Below are positions 7,318-11,497 of a stretch of DNA of 11,497 bases, piece by piece; position 1 is the stretch's first letter, and each line of letters starts with the position of its first letter. The DNA lies in the NCBI GenBank assembly GCA_002127415.1, contig MWJR01000122.1:1-11497 (forward strand), written 5' to 3'. The stretch comes from Calditrichaeota bacterium AABM5.125.24 (GTDB lineage: Bacteria; Electryoneota; AABM5-125-24; Hatepunaeales; Hatepunaeaceae). Below the pieces are notes generated by a model. It saw only the letters and a program-made list of their open reading frames with translations. It was not told the DNA's origin and did not search any database. Both the position numbers and the translations under genes were made by a program.

Positions 7318-7926
7318 TTATATATTCAGTTTCAATTGAGGGGTGATGTCGTCAATATAGAACGATGCCCAACAGGATTGGCGAATATCAAATCCAGTAT
7401 TCCTCCAAGCCGCATTTATTACTTTAACACCGTGATTCTGAAGATACTTAACCATTGGAACCATATCAGAGTCAGCAGAAACCAGGACCGCAATATCATA
7501 AACATCATCGATATGAAGAGCAAACATGTCTGTAATAACAGCGGTATCAACGCCTTTTTCAGAGGCTCCATAGTACGGTTTATTACATTTAGGGCAATTA
7601 GTTAGCGTATGTTTAAATTCTCTACAATATACTGGTTGGCGTCTGGCCTTGCGTTCTCTTATAGTCACGGTAAAACCCGGCTGACTGTTTAACATTGTGA
7701 AATATCCTCGCAATTTCTTATCGGCAGACTTCTCAGGATCTAATGAGGCATATAGCCTATTACCTTCATAGGAAAGATCTATATCACTATCAAATCTTCT
7801 AATGATATTTCGCACTTATTCAAAGAACAGAGAGGGTAGCTCAATCCAATTACATTGAGTATTCGATATTCTTGAATTCCAATTTAACTGAAAATTCCAA
7901 AAATCTACAAATATGAAAACCCTCAC
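7318..7926 (-). pseudogene. NYN-domain putative nuclease, interrupted by in-frame TAA at codon 37
   Basis: The gene begins at GTG 7926, 7 nt after a strong AAGGAGG (7940-7934). The first 36 codons give MRVFIFVDFWNFQLNWNS..., the N-terminal strand of a NYN/PIN-like domain with D8 and N11. TAA follows at 7818-7816, then the same frame resumes at GTG 7815 for 165 residues. The second part has CPKC (zinc-knuckle-like), EKGVDTAVITDMF (D127, D133 counted from 7926), LVSADSDMVP (D152, D154) and the ending CWASFYIDD. Both halves match one family of about 200 residues whose members are thought to be metal-dependent ribonucleases. The piece from 7815 alone would lack the first acidic residue and has no ribosome binding site. 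A nonsense mutation is most likely; readthrough or a sequencing error are alternatives. No natural target is known. Confidence 0.8.
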
Positions 7927-8033
7927 AACAAATCCTCCTTGTAAAAAATCAGGGGATCTATAACGATCCCCTGGTGGTATATAACGGACCCTCTTGAAAG
8001 GCGACTTGAGGGGCCCGGTGGTATATGATCCAT
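7923..8033 (-). CDS. Possible 36-codon leader ORF overlapping the NYN start (GTGA)
   Basis: From ATG 8033 the frame runs 36 codons (MDHIPPGPSS...) to TGA 7925-7923, which overlaps the NYN start codon as GTGA, a classic coupling arrangement. It spans both leader hairpins and the terminator stem. It has no ribosome binding site, and with the predicted start of transcription near 8046 its 5' leader would be only about 13 nt. It could be a leader peptide for attenuation, or an accidental open frame across a structured RNA. I do not recognise the peptide. Confidence 0.3.
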   Translation of the reverse strand: MDHIPPGPSSRLSRGSVIYHQGIVIDPLIFYKEDLL

Positions 8034-8046
8034 GTCTATTATTATC
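7934..8046 (-). promoter_or_regulatory. Structured leader RNA upstream of the NYN gene; attenuator or riboswitch candidate
   Basis: On the - strand, two units each consist of ATATACCACC followed by a hairpin. Unit 1 is the 10-mer at 8026-8017 and an imperfect stem GGCCCCTC / GAGGGTCC (8015-8008, 7993-7986) capped by AAG-TCGC-CTT. Unit 2 is the 10-mer at 7982-7973 and a perfect stem that doubles as the terminator. GGATC plus TATA (8031-8027, 8025-8022) can also pair with TATAGATCC (7962-7954), which would destroy the terminator. CCCCT (8013-8009) can pair with AGGGG (7972-7968). These exclusive pairings suggest conditional termination. It matches no riboswitch class that I recognise. Confidence 0.5.
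7943..7972 (-). terminator. Intrinsic terminator in the NYN leader
   Basis: The - strand shows AGGGGATC, loop GTTATA, GATCCCCT, then GA and six T. The 8-bp perfect stem with a U-tract ends 2 nt before AAGGAGG of the NYN gene. It could terminate glyS read-through, attenuate transcription from the promoter at 8053-8081, or both. Confidence 0.7.
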
Positions 8047-8052
8047 TAATAC

Positions 8053-8081
8053 ATTATACGAGTATTTTAACCTAATGTCAA
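8053..8081 (-). promoter_or_regulatory. Perfect consensus sigma-70 promoter TTGACA-N17-TATAAT
   Basis: The -35 box TTGACA is at 8081-8076, the spacer is exactly 17 nt and the -10 box TATAAT is at 8058-8053, reading leftward. Transcription should begin near 8046 and run into the NYN leader and on toward alr. Bacteroidota promoters usually follow a different consensus, so this E. coli/Bacillus-like promoter inside an AT-rich island supports an outside origin. That last point is inference. Confidence 0.8.
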
Positions 8082-8152
8082 TACATTTTCGATGTTCTCT
8101 GTGAAAAGAAAAAAACTTTAAGTGACTTCACATATTCCGGAAAATCAAGGTC

Positions 8153-9688
8153 TTACAACCTTCCAAACTTTTCAATCAAAAAATCCCCGATCCTGTCCTT
8201 CCCGATCCGTTCCTGCTCCAGGGTGTCGCGCCAGCGGACCGTGACCGTGCCGTCATCCTTGGTCTGGTAGTCTATGGTGAAGGCGTAAGGTGTGCCGATC
8301 TCGTCCTGACGGCGGTAGCGTCGGCCTATCGAGCCCTGGGCGTCGTAGAAGACCGGCCAGCGCCCGCGCAGATCGTCGGCGACAGCCCTGGCGATCTCCG
8401 CCAGTCCGTCCTTCTTGACCAGCGGGAAGATTGCCGCCTTGACCGGCGCGACCTTCGGGTCGAGCGCCAGATAGACCCGGCTCTCGCCTGCCTGGACATC
8501 CTCGCGGTAGGCGTCGCACAGCAGCATCAGCATCGTCCGGTTCAGCCCGGCTGAGGTCTCGACGATGTGCGGGATGTAGCGCGCCTTCTGTTCATCGTCG
8601 AAGTAGGTCATATCCTTGCCGCTCGCCTCCTGGTGCGCCTTGAGGTCGTATTCGCCCCTGTCGTGCACCCCCTCAAGTTCGCTCCATCCGAACGGGAACT
8701 CGTATTCGACGTCCCAGGCCTCTCGCGCATAGTGGGGCAGCTTGTCCTGCGGATGCTGGGCCCAGCGCAGCTTGTCGGGACTCGCCCCCATTGACAGATA
8801 CCAGTTCCAGCGCTGCTCCTTCCAGTATTGGAGCCACTCCGAAGTCTCGCCCGGTCTGACAAAGAACTGCATCTCCATCTGCTCGAACTCGCGTGTTCTG
8901 AAGATGAAGTTGCCGGGGGTGATCTCGATGCGGAAGGCCTTCCCTATCTGGGCGATGCCGAAAGGCACCTTCAGGCGGGACGACTCCTGGACAATCCTGT
9001 AATCGACATACATCCCCTGGGCGGTCTCGGGACGGAAAAATATTAGGTTTGATTCGTCTTCAACAACACCAATGTTTGATTTAAACATTAATTGAAAATT
9101 TCTAGGATCAGTAAGGAAACCGGTTTCGTTACAATTTGGACATGTGACATGTTTAAGGTTTCTAACAATAGTATCAACAAATGTATTAACTATATTATCT
9201 ATGAATGAATCCGAAAGCTCTCCTGGATGTTGAGAGAGTTCATTATCTAGTTCATTGATGTATCGATTAAGAAATTCGCCTGTGATTATCATGTCCTTTG
9301 GTTGAATTGGTTTTTTATGTAAATGTGCATCTATATACCTTATAAACGATTCTTTTGCAATTGAAAACAGGTCTTCTGATTTAAATCTCTTCTTACAGTT
9401 TCTACATTCAATAAACTCTTCATGAAATTTCTTAACATGCCCGCTGGTCTCCCACACCCTGGGATGCAGGATTACCGCCGAGTCGAGCCCGACAATATTC
9501 TCATGCCTGAATGTCATATCCTGCCACCAGAGTCGTGCGATGTTGTTCTTCATCTCGACGCCGGGGGGGCCGTAGTCGAAGGTCGAGCCTACCCCGCCGT
9601 ATATCTCCGACGACTGGAACACAATCCCCCGCCGCTTGCACAGCGCGACCAGCTTTGACATCAAATCCGGTGTTTTATTCTTCGCCAA
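8153..9688 (-). CDS. glyS: Glycyl-tRNA synthetase (single-chain alpha2 type)
   Basis: 511 residues, usual for the dimeric class II GlyRS of the Thermus/eukaryote type. It charges tRNA-Gly with glycine. The catalytic start shows SSEIYGGVGSTFDYGPPG (26-43) and motif 1 (VEMKNNIARLWW). Residues 95-98 (CRNC) and 183-186 (CPNC) form a likely zinc site bracketing the insertion domain. Then follow LTDPRNFQLMFK, RPETAQG, motif 2 (FRIEITPGNFIFRTREFEQME, from 252) and motif 3 (VETSAGLNRTMLM, 376-388). The anticodon-binding domain occupies about 405-500. The start is TTG 9688; the next in-frame ATG, codon 10, lacks a ribosome binding site, and a stop lies only six codons upstream. Codons 84-218 are strongly AT-rich compared with the rest. 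No frame damage is seen. Confidence 0.95.
   Translation of the reverse strand: MAKNKTPDLMSKLVALCKRRGIVFQSSEIYGGVGSTFDYGPPGVEMKNNIARLWWQDMTFRHENIVGLDSAVILHPRVWETSGHVKKFHEEFIECRNCKKRFKSEDLFSIAKESFIRYIDAHLHKKPIQPKDMIITGEFLNRYINELDNELSQHPGELSDSFIDNIVNTFVDTIVRNLKHVTCPNCNETGFLTDPRNFQLMFKSNIGVVEDESNLIFFRPETAQGMYVDYRIVQESSRLKVPFGIAQIGKAFRIEITPGNFIFRTREFEQMEMQFFVRPGETSEWLQYWKEQRWNWYLSMGASPDKLRWAQHPQDKLPHYAREAWDVEYEFPFGWSELEGVHDRGEYDLKAHQEASGKDMTYFDDEQKARYIPHIVETSAGLNRTMLMLLCDAYREDVQAGESRVYLALDPKVAPVKAAIFPLVKKDGLAEIARAVADDLRGRWPVFYDAQGSIGRRYRRQDEIGTPYAFTIDYQTKDDGTVTVRWRDTLEQERIGKDRIGDFLIEKFGRL
9037..9438. other. AT-rich mosaic tract inside glyS
   Basis: Six counted 60-base lines in 9061-9420 give 27-33% GC, whereas glyS sequence on either side is about 60-67% (8941-9000, 9541-9600). 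The change is abrupt at about codons 84-87 and 217-219. The tract encodes the entire zinc-binding insertion region plus the following LTDPRNFQLMFK segment. The frame is intact and the motifs fit the family, so it looks like a functional intragenic replacement from a low-GC donor. Confidence 0.75.
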
Positions 9689-9751
9689 TCTATTATATCT
9701 CGTTTATTGTCAGCCAATGTCAGCCCACCGCGGCTGGCAGCATCCAACTTT

Positions 9752-9835
9752 GTCATTGCGAGGCGTCGCAGGCGCCGAAGCAATCTCTATTATCTTTGAA
9801 ATACAGGAAGATTGCTTCGCTGTGCTCGCAATGAC
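9752..9835. repeat. Large imperfect inverted repeat (GTCATTGCGAG ... CTCGCAATGAC)
   Basis: The outer arms GTCATTGCGAG (9752-9762) and CTCGCAATGAC (9825-9835) are perfect complements, as are the inner arms CGAAGCAATCT (9776-9786) and AGATTGCTTCG (9809-9819). The 84-bp element fills the glyS-nitrilase gap and could fold into one long hairpin. A single-arm relative is at 2571-2597. It may be a MITE-like or REP-like mobile repeat; no flanking duplication is obvious. Confidence 0.75.
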
Positions 9836-9849
9836 ATTACTCTCTGCGT

Positions 9850-9867
9850 CTTTGCGCCTTTGCGTGA
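9850..9867. repeat. Copy 2 of the CTTTGCGCCTTTGCGTGA repeat
   Basis: Identical over 18 bases to 146-163. It abuts the nitrilase stop codon (9871-9869) directly, so insertion or expansion of the repeat must stop exactly at the gene end. Confidence 0.6.
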
Positions 9868-9868
9868 A

Positions 9869-10690
9869 CTACACTGTTAACCTGATATAAAACTCCTGCC
9901 GCCGGTCGTCGAGGACGTGGTTCGTGGCGGTTATCATCTTGTCATCGGCATCTGTAGGGTTGATTCGGGCGGTGATGATCTCCTCTCTGTCCGTCGAGGC
10001 CTGAGCCAGCGTCTGGCCGCGATTCGACAGTATCTGGCTGGCGCCGGTGAAGGTCATCGTCCGGTCGAGGCGCGACTCGCTGCCGACACGGTTGCAGGTG
10101 ACAGTGAACACGCCATTCTCGACCGACCGCGCGAACATCGCCCGCTGGCAATAGTCGAGCACCAGGTTCGACGGATGGCAGATGACCTGCGCGCCTCCAA
10201 GCGCCAGCAGCCGCGCCACCTCGGGGAATATCCAGTCGAAGCAGATCATCAGCCCCAGCCGTCCGACCGATGTATCCACCACCGGCGGCTCTTCTTCGCC
10301 CGGGTCGAACAGCTGCTTCTCCCGGTCGAAAAGCTGCAGCTTCCGGTAAACGGTCGTCCGTCCCGACGGTTCGACAAGGACGGCGCTGTTGAACAGCTTA
10401 TCGCCGAAGCGCTCGGGCAGACCGGCTACTATGTGGGTATCGGCGTCGCGGGCCAGAGATTTCAGTCTGTCCATCTCAGCGCCGTCAATCAGGTCGAGGG
10501 CAAGTTCGCCGAGCTCGCTCCGGTCGCGGAACTCGTATCCGCTTGTTGCCAGTTCAGGGAATACAATGAGGTCGGCTTTGGTCTCCTCCGTTATCCTGCT
10601 GATTCTGTTCAGGTTCTGCTCAGTAGCTCCGAATTCGGGTCGCATCTGACTGCAGGCGACGACCACCGTCCCTTTCAATCCACTCCCCAC
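9869..10690 (-). CDS. Nitrilase-superfamily carbon-nitrogen hydrolase (amidase-like)
   Basis: 273 residues from GTG 10690. The catalytic triad of the family is complete: E46 (IVFPELATSGY), K117 (VYRKLQLF) and C150 (LMICFDWIFPE). The alpha-beta-beta-alpha core runs from about 8 to 245. These enzymes hydrolyse amides, omega-amides, carbamoyl compounds or nitriles; the exact substrate cannot be read from the sequence. The reading frame overlaps the lipoprotein gene by 16 nt. An alternative start, TTG 10678, sits in the upstream stop as TTGA, with GGGGAG just before it, and would remove four residues; either start suggests translational coupling. It is the last gene of the S41-lipoprotein-nitrilase operon. 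There is no signal peptide, so it is cytoplasmic. Confidence 0.9.
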   Translation of the reverse strand: MGSGLKGTVVVACSQMRPEFGATEQNLNRISRITEETKADLIVFPELATSGYEFRDRSELGELALDLIDGAEMDRLKSLARDADTHIVAGLPERFGDKLFNSAVLVEPSGRTTVYRKLQLFDREKQLFDPGEEEPPVVDTSVGRLGLMICFDWIFPEVARLLALGGAQVICHPSNLVLDYCQRAMFARSVENGVFTVTCNRVGSESRLDRTMTFTGASQILSNRGQTLAQASTDREEIITARINPTDADDKMITATNHVLDDRRQEFYIRLTV

Positions 10691-11256
10691 CGTCTGACAC
10701 TCAGCGCCTCCCGCCAGATGCTTCGCCCAAGCCGTTGACCGTGCTGAGGGATGAATCCGCGCCGCACCAGAGCATCCGTCAACCGTTGCAGGCAGGGGTC
10801 GTCCATCTCGACCGGTTCTATCAGCCTGAAGTTGACGGCGCGCCAGCGAAGCGTCTCAGGGGCTGGTTTTTTGGTGTCGAGGGTCAACTCGACCGTGTCT
10901 GACAACACCATACCGTTCTTGCGGATGGTCATAGACCGCAGCCGGAGCCCCTCCCATTCCCGCTCGCAGATCAGGGTGTCTGGCGGGTCGGAGGAGCTGT
11001 CCGACCCGAAACGTTCTTCCGCAGCCAGCCTCCGCAGTGCGTCCATAAGGGCGGTGACGCGGCAACGGTCATCGGGCCCGGATGCCTCACCGGGCAGCAG
11101 GGCTTCGCCGACCAGTTCAACAGTCAACCCTTCCGGTGAGTCCTGCTGATGCATTCCCGGCCTGGCGAACAGCCGCGCCCAGGTTTCACCATCACCGCGG
11201 CTGCATCCAGAGATCGCCAACGATAACGCAGCCAGGAAGAGGAACCCGACCTTCAC
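10675..11256 (-). CDS. Hypothetical lipoprotein
   Basis: 193 residues with a type II signal peptide: MKVGFLFLAALSLAISGC, lipobox I15-S-G-C18, so the mature protein should be lipid-anchored at C18. The remainder is soluble and beta-rich in appearance, with two further cysteines and no motif that I recognise. GTG 11256 is preceded by GGAGG, and the start overlaps the S41 peptidase stop as GTGA. The tight overlap on both sides places it between a peptidase and a nitrilase-like enzyme in one operon, hinting at an envelope role linked to the peptidase. Function is unknown. Confidence 0.82.
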   Translation of the reverse strand: MKVGFLFLAALSLAISGCSRGDGETWARLFARPGMHQQDSPEGLTVELVGEALLPGEASGPDDRCRVTALMDALRRLAAEERFGSDSSSDPPDTLICEREWEGLRLRSMTIRKNGMVLSDTVELTLDTKKPAPETLRWRAVNFRLIEPVEMDDPCLQRLTDALVRRGFIPQHGQRLGRSIWREALSVRRWGVD

Positions 11257-11497
11257 TTCCCTCCTCCGGCATCGAGCCTGCCCAACAGTTCGTGTGCCGC
11301 TTCTCGCAGTTGCAGGTCATCACCTGTGGCCATCTGTCCGGGCCTGAGCGGGATGACGATGTCCGGCACGGCACCGTTTCCCTCCATCCTTCTGGTGGGA
11401 TCGGGAGTCGGATCGGAACCGGAATACCACCCCCGCAGCGGCACCCGGAAGCTGCTTCCGTCGATCAGCTTCTCGCCGCCGGTGCTGATTACACCAC
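11253..11497 (-). CDS. S41-family (tricorn/C-terminal-processing type) peptidase, C-terminal end only
   Basis: The window edge cuts this gene; about 81 C-terminal residues are present. GVISTGGEKLIDGSSFRVP followed by RGWY and then MEGNGAVPDIVI, with DLQLREAAHELL at the end, is the usual tail of S41 serine peptidases: the last strands of the catalytic domain and the terminal helix. The catalytic serine and lysine, any PDZ domain and the N-terminus lie beyond 11497. The apparent GTG at 11444 is internal, since homology continues upstream in frame. The stop codon overlaps the lipoprotein start. Assignment rests on this short tail but the match is characteristic. Confidence 0.78.
   Translation of the reverse strand, partial: GVISTGGEKLIDGSSFRVPLRGWYSGSDPTPDPTRRMEGNGAVPDIVIPLRPGQMATGDDLQLREAAHELLGRLDAGGGK

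Larger units (their letters stand above)
7295..8155. other. AT-rich island between alr and glyS
   Basis: Counted 60-base lines here are 25-40% GC (for example 25% in 8041-8100, 38% in 7501-7560), against about 60% in flanking glyS coding sequence. The right border coincides with the glyS stop and the left with the first codons of alr. The island holds the promoter, leader, possible leader ORF and NYN gene. I saw no transposase, integrase or target-site duplication. Composition and borders suggest a transferred segment; that is inference. Confidence 0.65.

Noticed and set aside
7318..7815. NYN gene taken as a complete 165-residue protein from GTG 7815
   Set aside because: That version lacks the first NYN strand and acidic residue and any ribosome binding site. 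The matching N-terminus lies directly upstream in the same frame with a strong AAGGAGG.
7968..8026. GGTGGTATAT motifs on the + strand resembling part of a T-box antiterminator
   Set aside because: A T-box would need to precede a gene in the same direction. Nothing is encoded to the right on the + strand, and the motif lies downstream of glyS. The conserved T-box bulge is also incomplete.
7934..8046. Mini-ykkC (guanidine-II) riboswitch because of two hairpins before a ribosome binding site
   Set aside because: The hairpin loops are TCGC and GTTATA; the ACGR loops that define that class are missing.
9917..10738. 273-residue open frame on the + strand opposite the nitrilase gene
   Set aside because: It is an antisense shadow of a GC-rich gene. 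It has no recognisable domain or ribosome binding site, while the - strand frame carries the full catalytic triad.

Overview
The window looks like chromosomal DNA from a GC-rich member of the FCB (Fibrobacterota-Chlorobiota-Bacteroidota) group or a neighbouring candidate phylum. The evidence is a PorX-type response regulator with a PglZ domain, found in organisms with the type IX secretion system (T9SS), and a large secreted carboxypeptidase ending in a T9SS type A sorting domain. Intergenic gaps carry several families of short palindromic or low-complexity repeats. The genus cannot be told from the sequence alone. Most of the window appears roughly 60% GC by eye.

Layout. On the + strand: a LeuD-like hydro-lyase small subunit (187-723) and porX (884-2449). 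All remaining genes are on the - strand. From right to left they are: an operon with overlapping junctions (the C-terminal end of an S41 peptidase, a lipoprotein, a nitrilase-family amidohydrolase); glycyl-tRNA synthetase; a NYN-domain putative nuclease interrupted by an in-frame stop; alanine racemase; the M14 carboxypeptidase with its T9SS signal; and a small outer-membrane beta-barrel-like protein closed by a clear intrinsic terminator convergent with porX.

The most unusual part is 7295-9440. An AT-rich island of about 850 bp lies between alr and glyS. It holds a promoter with perfect consensus -35 and -10 boxes and 17-bp spacing, a structured leader of about 120 nt (two hairpins each preceded by the same 10-mer, the second hairpin a U-tailed terminator just before the ribosome binding site), a possible 36-codon leader ORF that overlaps the next start as GTGA, and the NYN gene broken by TAA at codon 37. 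Immediately downstream, alr keeps homology upstream of its first ATG but has TTA where a start codon is expected. A second tract of about 400 bp at about 30% GC lies inside glyS and covers its zinc-binding insertion region, so that gene is a compositional mosaic.

How the genes fit together: PorX, the M14 exoprotease and perhaps the beta-barrel protein point to surface protein secretion. GlyRS, Alr and LeuD are housekeeping functions. The NYN leader could act as an attenuator for the NYN-alr transcript. That idea is inference from visible secondary-structure potential only.
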